Shown here one piece after another: positions 1 through 15,872 of a stretch of DNA of 64,000 bases. The notes below the pieces were generated by a model. It was given only the letters and a program-made list of their open reading frames with translations, was not told the origin of the DNA and ran no database searches. The translations under genes were made by a program, and so were the position numbers. The stretch comes from Paralichthys olivaceus (lineage: Eukaryota > Chordata > Actinopteri > Pleuronectiformes > Paralichthyidae): the NCBI RefSeq assembly GCF_024713975.1, contig NC_091099.1:15295501-15359500 (forward strand), given 5' to 3'. Each line of letters starts with the position of its first letter. Positions within the stretch are counted from its first letter, which is position 1.

Positions 1-64
1 GTTTTTATTGACTACAGTATTTTATGAAATAGGACTGATTCAGAGGCATGATGGTGAAACCTAC

Positions 65-194
65 CTTGAGCCTGCCGGAGTCTAAACGTAGCGCAGACAG
101 AAGTGGATCGAGACAGTCAAACTCTGCCAGCACCTGACCGTGGTTCTCTGGAATGACTGGTATCAGAGACATCTTCACTGGTGATCCTCCACCA
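65..194 (-). CDS. hps5: hps5 first coding exon (partial gene, continues off left edge)
   Basis: HPS5 is a subunit of BLOC-2 (with HPS3 and HPS6), a cytosolic complex that directs cargo to lysosome-related organelles such as melanosomes. Only the first coding exon is present. The start codon lies at 172-170 on the minus strand, after an acceptor (upper exon edge 194), and the exon ends at a GT donor at 64-63. The 36 residues read [19 protein letters not shown] and then [16 protein letters not shown], which closely match the N-terminus of vertebrate HPS5 as I recall it, just before its WD40-type propeller. The remaining exons lie to the left of the window. The 5' UTR must be spliced from an upstream exon near 1734-2200. 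The assignment rests on about 36 residues, but they are distinctive. Confidence 0.88.
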
Positions 195-990
195 CTGAGA
201 GAGAATAAGACGGTCAGGAGACAATTAAAAAAAAGTGTGTGACTTCAAGAGTGACTACCCTGCATACCACAGCTCTCACACACTTACATTGTAGCCTCCT
301 CAACACACTTTAATTCATGTATAACTCGTGGGTGTTAAAGCAAACCTCACTTACTGGATCTGTTGTCATTTAGCAAAATTGACTAATGTTTAGTTATGAT
401 CAACACGAGAAAGGAACCATTGTTGCTAAATTAATTATTTAATTCAAAAGATTCTGCTTTAGGCCAAGGATTTAATGAAAAAAATATAATCATCTCTTGT
501 GAAAATGTCTCTGTTCCTGGAGCTGTCAGTTATTATTGTCACTGCTTTGGTAGGGCCAAAGAACAACACTGAGCTCAAAATACAACACAACACACTGTAG
601 TTTGATGTCACTTTATTGGGTTGTGTTATGGTTTTACATACGAAGCAGAAGCAAAACTACAGATGCAGATCAACCATATACTGAAGGTATTTCATTGGGA
701 ATGCCAGAAAAACTACTAGAACATAAATGCTGGTAGATACTTGCTTCTCAATAATGTAGTTGACATAAGAACCTCAGAAGAAGGTGAGAAGAAACAGTCA
801 ACTCTGACCTCTGACCTTTTATTTGTTCACTCTGCTGCAACAACAACGCATTCTACATAACTTTACAGATACTATAAAGTGGAGGCCTTTAATGCAGAAC
901 TCAGTTGCACAAGTCCATGGAGTATTTTCACTTGTGTTTACAGCTGCAATTAACAATGACTCTTATCAGCAATTAACCTGCCAAATATTT

Positions 991-1330
991 TAGAGCCCGA
1001 TCGATTAATCAGTTGGCCAATAAATTCAGTTTATATGAACCTTTCACAGACATGTTGGCCAATAATAAATTCCCACTGATCAATGTGATAGCCTCAGATG
1101 TCTTGTATTGTCTGGTCACCAATTCAAAATGTAAATGTACTTTCACATTACAAGTGTGTGACAAAGAAAAACATCAAATCCTCATATTTCTGGAGCTAGA
1201 CACAGCAAACAGCTATCAACCCTCCATATATGCAGCTGTCATTTTACATAAAACGTTACAAAATCATCAATTTTGTAGATCGATGAATCGTTGCAGCGAT
1301 ACTAAATACCATGAACTGTTGGTGGAGGTT
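991..1330. repeat. Degenerate dispersed repeat (copy 1) in hps5 intron 1
   Basis: It begins with a GAGCCCGATCGAT-type end followed by a GGCCAATA-type core, as in a common fish element whose ends read like 'GAGCCCGACCGATATATCGG'. A related degenerate stretch lies at about 44660-45015. The 130-codon open frame inside (1013-1405) has no recognised similarity and is probably chance. Edges are approximate. Confidence 0.35.
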
Positions 1331-1733
1331 GTAAGTGATTTGAACAACGTGCATAGTGTTGTTTTAAAGACTGATATTAAATCAAGTTGTAAGCTTAATG
1401 TCTGAAGGTACAATGTTGATTAGTTGAGTAACTGCAGCAGAGACGTCTCATCTGACGTGTGAGGTGATAAAGTGTGAGGTGGAATGAGCTGGAAATACCC
1501 AAGTACCCCAGATGTTGGATGAGCTCAGCAGTGGCACTGTGTGGATGTGATGACACCAGGGCCCCTTTACCAGACATCGTAAACAACCATTACTGTACAA
1601 ACATCCGTCGTTTTCGTGGAGCGACATATAAACCGTTTACACTGTTAGTTAGCCTTGCGGCTCATTTACAATTCGGCTTAGCTAGCATTAAAGCTACTGC
1701 TCCAGTCACGTCGGTGTGACCGGGTAAACTCAC

Positions 1734-2200
1734 CCCAGCACAGCAGCGCCGCGGGGCTGCGGCAGCGGGATGGACCGACTCCCTGCATCACGAGACCAGT
1801 CTGCTGACACTGATGCTAACGTTTCTGTCAAAACTACCGGGAACAGCTCAAGCTAATAAAAAAACCTAATGAATTAGCTCAAAACTGCTGAAATAAACAT
1901 GTCTGAGGTTAAATAAATGTTTAACGATCAGGTTCAACGACTTCTCGCTCCGGTGTCGTGATATTAGCGGTGACACTTAAGCTACCAGCATGCTAGCTCC
2001 GACAGACAGGAACTCACCTGGTGGTGAAAGTGACACTCCGGCCTGTTTATCTCATGTAAACCCGCAGCACAACAGCGTGCCACGTCCCGGGTTAAGTTTA
2101 GTTTGGGTGGTGTTGTTGGAAGAAGTCGGCGGTGGGTGTCACGCCTCTGTGGCGGCAGAGAGTCGACCTGTCACGGCTCCTCTCTCCGCTGCTGTGAGGA
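1734..2200 (-). promoter_or_regulatory. hps5: Probable hps5 promoter and non-coding first exon(s)
   Basis: This is a relatively GC- and CpG-rich stretch upstream of the hps5 coding exon. Two good minus-strand donors are visible, with exon lower edges at about 1734 and 2018, both followed by GTGAGT. Either could be the last base of a non-coding first exon spliced to the acceptor at 194, so alternative first exons are possible. The transcription start itself cannot be fixed from sequence. Confidence 0.45.
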
Positions 2201-2711
2201 CATCTCCTCACTTCCTGGAGGCGTAAACACACCAACTCTGCTACTACACACTGAGTTTACCACTGTGGCCACGCGATCACTTATTAGACTCTTACTTATG
2301 GTATATATTGTTTAAATCTAATCTTTGAGTGACATTTGACTTTAAAACATTTTATTATATATTTCACAGTTGAAAATCCTTATAAACTTGGTGATTCTGT
2401 GTGGTGAAAACATTTCCCATCCATAAATGCAAACTGGCAAAAAAAAAACCCTCATATTTCACAGGATTTCTTTGTGAATTCAGATATATATATAATATTT
2501 GTATCTTACAAACACTGAAAAAGTATCAAAACTATATTTCTTATGAGCAATAAAAAACACTTTCCTTTCCCCCCTCCTTTGTATTTACATTAATCTTTTG
2601 AGACAATACATTTTATCCTAATTAATACTCATTTATCCAGGTGACTTGTTGATTTATTTGTACTGTCACTTAAGCTGAATGTTTTGTGTTGTTCACATAT
2701 CTGCATGTTTG

Positions 2712-2716
<5 letters not shown>

Positions 2717-2753
<37 letters not shown>
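2717..2753. repeat. (TA)n microsatellite
   Basis: An uninterrupted run of alternating T and A of about 36 bases lies between hps5 and gtf2h1. Apart from this tract and the presumed gtf2h1 3' UTR near 3300-3626, I see nothing gene-like in 2250-3620. Confidence 0.9.
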
Positions 2754-2760
<7 letters not shown>

Positions 2761-3626
2761 GTACACATTTTCTAATTAGTTGTGAAAATGTTGTAGCTTT
2801 TCCCAGTGGCTGCACTGGATGCTCAGATTAGTCTTAAGAAAACTAACTTAATGTAGGAAGCCAACAATACACAGCTCCATATGCTGTATTTTATAATGTA
2901 ACATGGTATCAAAAACAATCCGTCTTATAAAAACAGGGACAAATGACCTGAAACATGAATAAGTGGAGGTGCGCAGGCTTGATGAAATATTGCAGTTTGA
3001 TCAGACATGTGGACATGAACAAAAGCTTCACTTTAATTCACTTACATTTTTGTCTCCAGTGCAGACAGAAGGTGCAGACATTACAAACCAGTGACAGTGT
3101 GAGTTCACTTACACACATTAATGCACTCAAGTGTGAAACGTCTTTACAGTATTGCTATATTCACTTCCCCCTGTTTTTCGCTTCAGATTTTCCTCCACGA
3201 AGCGAGCCGGCGTTATCCTCCTCGTCATGTCCAAGCTCTCCTCTCCGTCTCTGTTGGCAGTCTTCCGCTTGCATCTCACACCTCAGCTTGTTTTCCTGAG
3301 AGCCTTTTTTTAAACGATTTCCATCTGCAGTTTGGTCATGTTACACCATTTTAAAAGTCCTGTTCAACCATCAGTCTCTCAAACACTGAGGAAACAAACT
3401 AAGGAGAAGGTAACTAATTACAGTTTTTTTTTGTGACTGAGAGGCAACTAGTCTGTTGAGCATCTGAGGATGTGGCAGCGTCCATCTACATCCCCTCATT
3501 AAGTCCCAGTGGACTGTGTCCCATCAGGCTGTGCCCTCTTCACAGCAGTCTGCAGGACCTTCACAGGTCACATGTCCGTACACTTTAATGACTTTCTGGT
3601 CCTCTTTGTTGACAAGCCATCAGACC

Positions 3627-7813
<4,187 letters not shown>

Positions 7814-8321
7814 CTGAGAGAACAAAAGATGTCTTATGTACTTTACACTGTGTCACAGATAAAAGAGCGAATAGGAGATTACAAAAAAGAATGTTACTCC
7901 TCCAAAATATATTTCTGAGGCTTTGACAAAACCACACAATTGTTTCTTGACAGGTGCAGAATCAACAATGAGGAACATTATGGTGATAGATGAAACACTT
8001 TGTCTGAGACACAAGAACAAATTCCGCTAAAAGCAAGTTCACGTCCTGTTTCCTACAAATCCTTTATCCTGTGATAGATAGTACAATAGACTATAGGAGC
8101 CTGCTGAGGTTTCATCACATCAACTTAGCTAACCAGTTAGCCGCAGCTCACAGTGAAGAGGAGAAAATGCCTGAGGGGAAGTGGCCAGAAAACTTACTTT
8201 ACCTCCGAATAAACCAACACAGCAGTCAACAACCTCCGCCTGTCCTCAACGCATAATCTTTAACGGATGTACACCAGAGTATAAAAATGACAGAGGCTCT
8301 TATTTCTGACTCAATCCTCAC

Positions 8322-8470
8322 TACATGAACACTGGACGCCCAGAGCCCAGCGCCGACATGACTGCCATGCTGAGCGCCACACTCAAAACGTTCCGGCGAG
8401 GTTCAGCGGCGAGGACAATGAGTTCCGGTCAGAGCAGACATCAGAGAGGCTGTTTGCGGCACATTGCTGC
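8322..8470 (-). promoter_or_regulatory. gtf2h1: Probable gtf2h1 promoter and non-coding exon 1
   Basis: This CpG-containing stretch upstream of the coding exons has a consensus minus-strand donor (exon lower edge about 8322, then GTGAGG) that can join the acceptor at 7813. A CCGGAA (ETS-type) match lies near 8425. The start site is inferred. The intervening 7814-8321 is intron with nothing else recognised. Confidence 0.5.
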
Positions 8471-8622
8471 CCCTCTCAGGCTGGCACTGGAATTGCAGTT
8501 CGAAGTGATTCAATATAAATACGTGCAATCCATAATGTATAAAAAAGTATGATTTTGTCTCTGCTACTAATTCAAGATCGTTTTTACACCAGGTTGTGAT
8601 TCTGCAGAGCATAACCCAATAT

Positions 8623-9169
8623 TTAAAGGGGTAGTTCACCTAAAAATGAAAATTCAGTCATTCTCTACTCACCACTTTGTTGATGGATTATTGTATTTTT
8701 GTTTTTTTGTATTTTTTGTATTTTTAGTTACTCTTAATTTATTATTTTTCTGACACTATTACATGTTGAGCTGCTTGAGGTGCCTGGGATTTAGTATTTT
8801 CATTGCCAACATGTTCGCTGTATCTGTTGTGCAGATGACAAATAAAACCTTTGAACCTTTGAACCTTTGATGGAGGGGTGGGTGAAGTGCTTGAGTCCAT
8901 AAAACACTTCTGGAGTCTCAGGGGTAAAAAGCGTTGCAGCCAAATCCAACACAATTGAAATAGATGGTGACCACGTCTTCAAACGTAACAACAGAATTTT
9001 TTTTTTACAATTTTCAGTTGATTTTTTTACGTATAAGAAGTGGTCGCATCTGTATTGGATTTAGATTGGATTGAATAGTGTTTACCCCTGAAACTCCAAA
9101 AGTGTTTTGTGGACGTCATGTGAGTACATAATGAGTGAATTTTCATTTTTGGGTGAACTATCCCTTTAA
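8623..9169. mobile_element. MITE with long terminal inverted repeats and TTAA target duplication
   Basis: The left end reads TTAA then AGGGGTAGTTCACCTAAAAA; the right end, reverse-complemented, reads AGGGATAGTTCACCCAAAAA and is followed by TTAA. The inverted similarity continues inward through 'ATGAAAATTCA' and, beyond an internal insertion, through a second block containing 'AAAACACTT' and 'CAGGGGTAAA'. The whole element is therefore a near-hairpin of long TIRs. There is no transposase frame. Ends of this kind are common in fish non-autonomous DNA transposons. Confidence 0.85.
8688..8867 (+). mobile_element. LINE-like 3' fragment nested inside the MITE
   Basis: This segment of about 180 bp ends in a tandem CTTTGAAC-type tail (three near copies, 8849-8868), preceded by 'GACAAATAAAAC', as in fish non-LTR retrotransposon 3' ends. 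It is flanked by a 7-bp direct repeat TGATGGA at 8681-8687 and 8868-8874. It interrupts the left inverted repeat of the surrounding MITE and is therefore the younger insertion. Confidence 0.6.
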
Positions 9170-9335
9170 GAATTTTTAAAAATCAAACCTCAATATATAT
9201 GTAATGAAGTGTCTTTCAGTTTTGCTAATTTATTTTAGATTTAGTTTTTTTATAATGAAAGTCACTATCACAATCATACACATGATATTAGAGGGACATT
9301 ATTACTTATGTCAAGGGTGTGGTTATTTCATTCCT

Positions 9336-9540
9336 GTTCATTTGTATGTTTGTTGGTTTGTTTGATTGTGAGTAAGATTACACAGAAACAAAGGAACGCA
9401 TCACTGCGGAACTTAATGGAAGGATGTGGTCTGGATCAGGGAGGAACCCATTAAATTATGCTGTGAATCCAGATCTGCATTTAAAATTGTGAGAGGGTTT
9501 TTCAACATTAAGAAATCAGGCACATTTAGGGAATTTAGGA
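9336..9540. repeat. Dispersed repeat family A, copy 1
   Basis: The segment starts in a T/G-rich 'TTTGTTGGTTTGTTTG' tract and continues to 'GGAGGAACCCATTAAAT'. It is related to the stretch at 13146-13330, which has the same order of landmarks (GTTTGTTTG, ACACA.AAAC, GGAAGGATG, GAACCCATTAAA). No coding capacity was seen. Confidence 0.5.
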
Positions 9541-10281
9541 GACTAATATATATATGCATGTGTGAAATAAACTTGCAGCTCGATTTAATTTAAGGTGACT
9601 GTTGGGCCTTGGTGGAGGTATGATCTCAACTCCTCCCACTTTTATTACTTCCTTTGGTCCCTTTGCTAGTTCACAGATACCCAAAGTAAACTGACTATTT
9701 TCCTTCAGAAAATTCTGTCGGTCACTCATGGACACAACAGAGACTTAAAACTCAGCCAATGCTGCCTGTTTATTTAACACAAAATCATAAGAAATACACA
9801 AGATATGAACAAATATTGAATGCATGATCATTAGTAGTTTTAATAGCACTGAAGATTTTCATATTTGACAGAAGTGTATGTGACACATTAGATGTTGGAA
9901 AATCCTTTCACCAAAAACATAAACACTGCAAAACATCTTTCTTCATTCATGCAGTATACTGTCAATCTGAAGCCCTTCATATATATGTTTTGTCTCATTA
10001 GTTATTTGCATTGAAAGAAAGACCCTCATGGGCTGAAAACATCACATTGCCATTGGAAAAAGTTAAAAGAGTACATGATACCAGCCTGTGCAATCATCAT
10101 GACGCCAGAGCTGCCACACTGACAGTCATGATGACCTTCAGGTAAAGGTAAAGGTTCAAAGATCCAGTGTCTTAAATGTAGGAAACATTTTCATCATCCT
10201 TGGAAGACATGAAACATAAAGGTCTAACAGCTCGAAGTAAAGCTCTTTTTGGATGAAAAACATTTCTGGAGTTTTTCAAAA

Positions 10282-10680
10282 TCAAGGTTGAGTGAGATTG
10301 GTTTCCAGTTTCAAACTTTTTCCATTAGTCTGTGGTGTTTCAATACATTCAGCGACTTGACAGCCGCACTTGTCAACTGAAATGTAAGAGTGCTTCTGCC
10401 TGCTGCCATCAGAGCAGATCATCTCCACTTCCTTCTTGCTGGTGGCCATTTCTTTACAGCATGAGCATGCATGTGTCAAACTGTTGCTCTCTGCAGAGTA
10501 CCTGTAAATAATAGATCAGACAAGCTCAGAGTCAGTCAGCTGCTGTGCAATGTTAACAAACACTTGTCCTGCCAATGCAATTCCTATTCCTTCTCATGCA
10601 TCTCACATTGATGAGGATGCTCCACAGGATCCTTCACAGGCTGTCATTTCCACCAGCACAACTGACTTGCAATTCTTTGT
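10282..10680 (-). pseudogene. Relic mucin: C-terminal cystine-knot (CTCK) exon pair
   Basis: Exon 10617-10680 reads [19 protein letters not shown] and exon 10282-10501 reads [18 protein letters not shown] through [11 protein letters not shown] to a TGA stop. The cysteine pattern (CxGxC, CSCCK, CGC) matches the CTCK domain that dimerises gel-forming mucins and VWF. Both exons are open with good splice signals. The first is about half the length of its counterpart at 15353-15476 (64 against 124 bp). A TTTATT (minus-strand AATAAA) lies near 9769-9774, about 510 bp downstream. Confidence 0.75.
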
Positions 10681-11177
10681 CTGCAGATGGGTGGTGGTGT
10701 TGTGCATTTGACAGATGGGAGGATGATTGCCTGTGAATGACATATGGATGGGTTTTTCATATCTTTAAATAAAAAGACTGGGTTATTTGAACAGAGATAA
10801 AATAATAATAAAAAATATCTTGTGATATGTCGACAGGAATTTGATGGTTTACAACCATTACAAATGTAGCAGGTCAGGATTAATTGTAAAAACAGCGTAA
10901 TGAAGCTTCACGTACAATTGTTTGGACTAGATGAGAGTAATCATCCTATCATGAGAACCCTTCTCACAATATGGCTTTTCCTTAACTTGTACATGCCAGT
11001 GATTGGCCATCTCAGAGCATGAGGAATGAATCATGGCATTTGGTAATCTGCAGTCATTTTTCTTGTTATTGTCACAGGTACCTTATTGTAAAAGTAAATA
11101 TCAACAGGACAAATATTAAATTGGCATTTTCTGTTTTCAACTGATGTACTCTGCCAACAATCCAATGATTAACTTAC

Positions 11178-11944
11178 CACATTGTCCCTCTGTGTTATTG
11201 TGGAAGAGTGCAAATGGCAAATCAATGCTGAATAAAAGTCCTCTGAATGTCACAACTGCTTCAATTGCTGGGATTGTCAAATGCAGCTCGATCCCTGAAC
11301 TTGTAATGCTGAGGTCCTTATTAGAGTAGGTTGGGAATACCTGCTTGCCGTTGATGTAGACCTGCACAATATCAACATTTGTAACAGCATTTTCAGCATA
11401 CATAACATTTTCTACAGACCCTCACTGTATATAATTTAAACACACTATTCAAGTAAAATAATTAGAATAACTCTCATTTGATTGTTGTGATAATTACCCT
11501 GTTTACGGTCTTGGGAATCCTCTCTTGTGTGAGAATAATTTCATAGTCTTTGTAAGACACATTCAGGGCTTTAGGGCAGGTCACAGCTCCAGAGCTGTCA
11601 CAGTTTTCATTGTCAATAAGAATCTTTAAACCATATCTGGGAATGATCTCTTTGAACAGCACGTATGTGCAGTTTTTCTGGAAGCTGTAATATTGGCCAT
11701 CAAATGTAATAAAATGAGGATCTCCCCAGCCACTGCAGACACCTGCAAGTATAGAATTAGAGATTATATTTTGCTGATGTATTTTAAGTAGCTGCTTGAT
11801 TTCTCTTTTTTTCAATTTGAGTTGTGCTTACATCTGCAGTCGTAGTGAAAACAGCAGCCCGTTTCATCATAGATCGCAACTGGCTGTAACCCATTTTCAC
11901 AGATAGGTTTGGTCACTGGTACACATTTTCCTTTAAATAATCTA
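11178..11944 (-). pseudogene. Relic mucin: D4 (VWD) exons
   Basis: Three consecutive exons (11832-11944, 11498-11742, 11178-11361) are open and correctly phased by eye. They encode a cysteine-rich segment ending GCCFHYDCRC, a VWD domain with the GDPH motif, and its second half ending TEGQC. They correspond to parent exons 18891-19065, 18551-18798 and 18250-18433. The neighbouring C8 and TIL exons of the parent have no counterpart between 10681 and 11177. Confidence 0.78.
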
Positions 11945-13145
11945 CTAAAACAATAAAAATTACATTTCCCAGGAGCATTTTGTTAAATTAAATATAAATC
12001 TATAATTTATGACATTGAGGGAATGAGGAAAGAATTTCACACAGAAATAATGCTTAGTTGAAATGCAGCATTTGTTTTGTTGTTTATTTATGTGTATTAC
12101 TGTTTCTCATTGTGTGATTTTGTATGTCGTCATGGTGTATGTGAATGCGTTTTTTATATTTTATGTATCTTACTTGTTAGACTGGATCTGTGGAAGAATA
12201 TCCTCAGTTTTGGTTAAGGTAACTAAGACCTTAAGGTAACTAAGACCTGTAATATTGTTTTGTTTATATATTTCATTAATAATTGAAAGACCAATGAGCG
12301 TATGCAAAGTATATGTTATAAGCATCTTCACTTTATCCAAAGTAATCAAAGACCTTGTTTTGACATTTTAATTGAGATAAATCTTAACTACAATTTTCTG
12401 TAGTGTGGTAAAAAAAATTAAATTGTTTAATCAACAAGAAACATTTTATAGTTAATTAGAGTGAACCATAAAATAGACTACTTTTTACCATTTGTTTTTG
12501 CAGCATTACTGTGACTTGAGTCAGGCAAGTTGATTTATCTGATTTTTCACATCTGAACAGGTCACCGATGACACTGAAAGTCCCATTAGTTTCCTACAGT
12601 CAAGAAAATAAAAATACATTTGATTACAACCTGCTCTCCAACTCTCATTTACCCCTGCTGTGATTATCTTTGTGAGTGAATAAACAAATTTGAGCTTTAA
12701 TTCCTTACTTTGGAGAAAACGTAAGAGCATTCTCAATGAAATGTGTATGTTTTGTCATCATAGGTGGAGATGTGAGAGCCTCCCAGGATGGAGCAGATAG
12801 TGGGACAGTCCATGTCCTGACATTTCCATTCACCAGAGATATGGTTAAATCGACTTGACAGACTGGCTTATTTAAACATGTTGTGAATATAAGAACCAAA
12901 GTGATTACCATTTACGACATGCCCTTGAGTATGATTTCCCTGGTCCGTATGACTTGCCATTGTGCAAACAGGAGCACTGGTATATGGCAACACACCCACT
13001 CTGTGTGATATCATCAAAGAGGCTCCCTTGAGAGAAACATGATGACAATTAGTTTTAGAGCAGTAAAACAATGCTAACTCTGAAAAAGCTATATATGTGT
13101 AGGAATGAGAGTAAAAAGTGTTCACCTTTTCAAGTGTTCAACTTT

Positions 13146-13330
13146 TTTCATTTGTTTGTTTGACTGTTAGCAGCATCACACAAAAACTAATCCAGATTAC
13201 CATAAAACTTGGAGGAAGGATGCGATATGGGTCAGTGAAGAACCCATTAAATGAAAAGTTTGGATTTAGATGATCATAAAAAAATTTTTTTTTCCAGGAA
13301 GTTATTCATGGATCTTGATGATTAAATTAA
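13146..13330. repeat. Dispersed repeat family A, copy 2, inside the mucin relic
   Basis: It shares landmark order with 9336-9540 (TTTGTTTGTTTGACT, ACACAAAAACTAATCC, GGAAGGATGCGATATGGGTC, GAACCCATTAAA). It sits in what would be an intron of the relic mucin, between the D1 and D2 segments. Confidence 0.5.
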
Positions 13331-13999
13331 GCACATCTGGAGGACTCATATGAGGGTGTGAAATTTGATGTGATTTGTCACAGGGTGCGAAAAAACAACA
13401 GTCACAAAGTCAATACATGGGTGTAAAAGATTCCCAAATCTAATGAGATCATTGAGATCATCGACTTTCCAGACCACGACGAAATCTTCAGTAGCAGCCC
13501 CTTATTCAAGAAGAAAAAGAGATTTTTTTACAAATGTGAGGACTAATTTTGTGTGATTTGGTTAGTTTTAAGCTCTATTATTTAATATTTACCCATTTTG
13601 ATGAACTCATCAGAAACCTGGATTCCATTGAAGTCACCACACAGGCCACATGTCTGATTCCTGTATCTTGAATCCAGCTCAACCTTTATACCAGGGGAAA
13701 TTTATAAATTGCAGTAATGAAAAAATAATTTAACTGAAACTAATATTATAAAAAATTTTTCCCGATGAAGGTCTGATGAAGCTGCACTTGATTTTGTTCA
13801 ACCATATTAGACAAGAATGGAAGGTTAGATAACCCACATGACACCTTGACTAATAGCATCTGGGCATTTGATTCATGCCAGACTAACTGGACGTTGAGTG
13901 AATATTTTCTCCAAGAATGAATATTTCTGTGTCTGTCCATTCCCCTTGAGAGCCACTGGTTGTGGATGTCTCTCTTTAACATTTTAATTTAATGTCTTT

Positions 14000-14460
14000 T
14001 CCCAGTACTTTGAGTGTTTGTGTTTTCTTATTCTCATGAGCCTGACCAGGCCGACCACCCCTTAATGAGAAGCAAGTTGGACCTGAAGGCCCACAGGTAC
14101 AATTCATGGCTCGGGTTGAGCAGAATATTTCACCAAGCTTGAAATATGTCTGAGAGGTTTTCCTCACAGATTGGTGTAATAGTGTAAGCGCAGCAAGAAT
14201 CGTGAGGGTCCTTAGATGCAACATGCTGGACTTCAACCTGAATGATAGTGAAGAAGCAGCATATCTTTCAAGTTTGTGCAAAAAGCGCCACCTAGTGGCA
14301 CATGCATACATTTTGTAGTGGCATCATGGCAAAACGAAATGCTCAAGTTTGGTGACAATCAGACAGACCAATATAAAGATATAACCCCACTATGTATCTT
14401 TCTTTTAGGGTGTATGGCCAGAATGAACTAGACAGAAACATGAATGCTTAAAGTTCCATT
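14000..14460. repeat. Probable repeat-derived spacer between mucin relic and intact mucin
   Basis: It contains the phrase 'GCGCCACCTAGTGGCA' (14287-14302), a self-complementary-looking motif often found at the ends of fish interspersed repeats, followed by 'TTGGTGACAATCAGACAGAC'. No convincing exon was seen; the open minus frame here lacks cysteine-rich mucin signatures. Confidence 0.3.
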
Positions 14461-14747
14461 CAGACTCGGGTAGAGGTGCACTTCAGCCTCTTGTCACCAC
14501 AATCAGTAAGAGACTGTAAAAGAAAACTTAAAAACTGATCCTGGCAAAAATAAATAAATACTACAATATGTAAATAATATTTATCACATTCAGAATGTGA
14601 TGGACGTAACAACACAGTGACTTTGAACTTGTGTTTAATTATTCCTACCACCCCTGTGTATTTAGTCTTTGTGCTCTCCTGTCTCCTTCTGTCTGTTACA
14701 ACACAAGCAGGTAAACATCCCTCAAACCTCTCAAATTAGAGTGCTGC

Positions 14748-14753
14748 TTTATT
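14748..14753 (-). terminator. Candidate polyadenylation signal of the intact mucin
   Basis: TTTATT on the plus strand is AATAAA on the minus strand, about 250 bp downstream of the mucin stop codon at 15003-15001. Its use is inferred. Confidence 0.4.
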
Positions 14754-15000
14754 TATGTTATAACAACATTGTTTCATATCAAAGCTGAAAGTTAGTCCAG
14801 CAACAATAAACTGTAATGTTATTCATGGCAGCACCAGCCGGGTTGGCACAAACAAAGTATGAGACTGAACAGAGTTGCAACCTTTTAATTGATAAACACT
14901 TGCATGACAATGACAATTGTTTTGTAAGAGGTGTAATGATTGGTAGAACTATATGGGAGTAATCTTTACATCCAACATCTGTTAAAGTGATGATTTTTTA

Positions 15001-15837
15001 CTACACAAATGGGAAGCTTCGCCTCCTGCGTGCAGATTTTCCAGGAGGACTAGTGCAGTCAGTGTGGCCACAGCCACAATGCTCCACATATGTGTATGTG
15101 TAGGGAACCACGTCTCCATCCATGCACTTCAAGTCCACAGTGCGTCTGCTGGCACGAGTCTCCTTACAGCAGGAGCAGGAGTGCTGCAGAGCAGCTGCCA
15201 CCTGGGAGTACCTGAGGAAACAAGAGGCAGGATGATAAGTAAGTGAATTAAACATCTGCAAAAACTGCACCTATGCATTTTTAACTTTACAAATGTATGT
15301 GGGTTTGTGACTGTCCACAAGACTGATGACCTTTCCACAACCTCAGACTTACTTGGTGAAAGTATTGCAGGATCCTTCACAGTACGGCATATCTATCTTC
15401 TCAGAAGACTGACAGCCGTTGTGCAAAACCTGGATTTTCATGGATACTAACTTGCAGGCTTTCTCCCTCTCCTCACCTTTTCAGAAAATACACAAAACAA
15501 TTAGCCTGTTCTCATACAAAGTCTTTATACCTAAAAGTGAGGAAACTGTCCAACTTACAAATTTTACAACAGCCATTGGCTGCAGTCTGAATTGTATCCT
15601 AAGGAGGACAATAAACAGCATTATCATTTGCTTTAGTTTACGCCTTCGCAGACACAGTCGATCCAGATTCACCAGATGACAGTGATACTTACAGGTTGGC
15701 AGTTGCTCTGTTGGAAAGGCGGGCACACGATATGTGCACTGGTCGTTGATAAAGTGTCACCGGTCTTAATACAGTTGTAATGCTCACACCTGCTCTCAGG
15801 TGGTGACCAGGTTTCTCCTGGCTGGAGAGCGAGCGCG

Positions 15838-15872
<35 letters not shown>

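Larger units (their letters stand above)
10282..13683 (-). pseudogene. Collapsed second gel-forming mucin gene (relic: D1, D2, D4 and CTCK exons)
   Basis: Nine minus-strand segments retain splice sites and homology to exons of the intact mucin at 15001-36142, in the same order. They are 13593-13683 (D1 with CGLCGDFNG, 91 bp as in the parent), 12909-13026 (FDDITQSGCV), 12709-12853, 12489-12593, 11832-11944, 11498-11742 (D4 with GWGDPHFITFDG), 11178-11361 (184 bp as in the parent), 10617-10680 and 10282-10501 (CTCK, stop 10284-10282). The exon 12709-12853 has an in-frame TGA at 12735-12733 where the parent codes Gly in FHGDC. A weak parent-exon-5 match lies near 13430-13500. The signal-peptide exon, most of D1, D3, the PTS exon, CysD, C8 and VWC exons are not seen. 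I infer a tandem mucin duplicate that has decayed. The D4-CTCK part is still open and could in principle be transcribed as a short remnant. Confidence 0.8.

Noticed and set aside
1013-1405. 130-codon ORF in hps5 intron 1
   Set aside because: It overlaps a degenerate dispersed repeat, begins with a non-ATG codon and has no recognised similarity.
13976-14311. 111-codon minus-strand ORF as an N-terminal exon (signal peptide) of the mucin relic
   Set aside because: It has a hydrophobic stretch but no mucin similarity, overlaps repeat-like sequence and lacks a matching donor to the D1 exon at 13593-13683.
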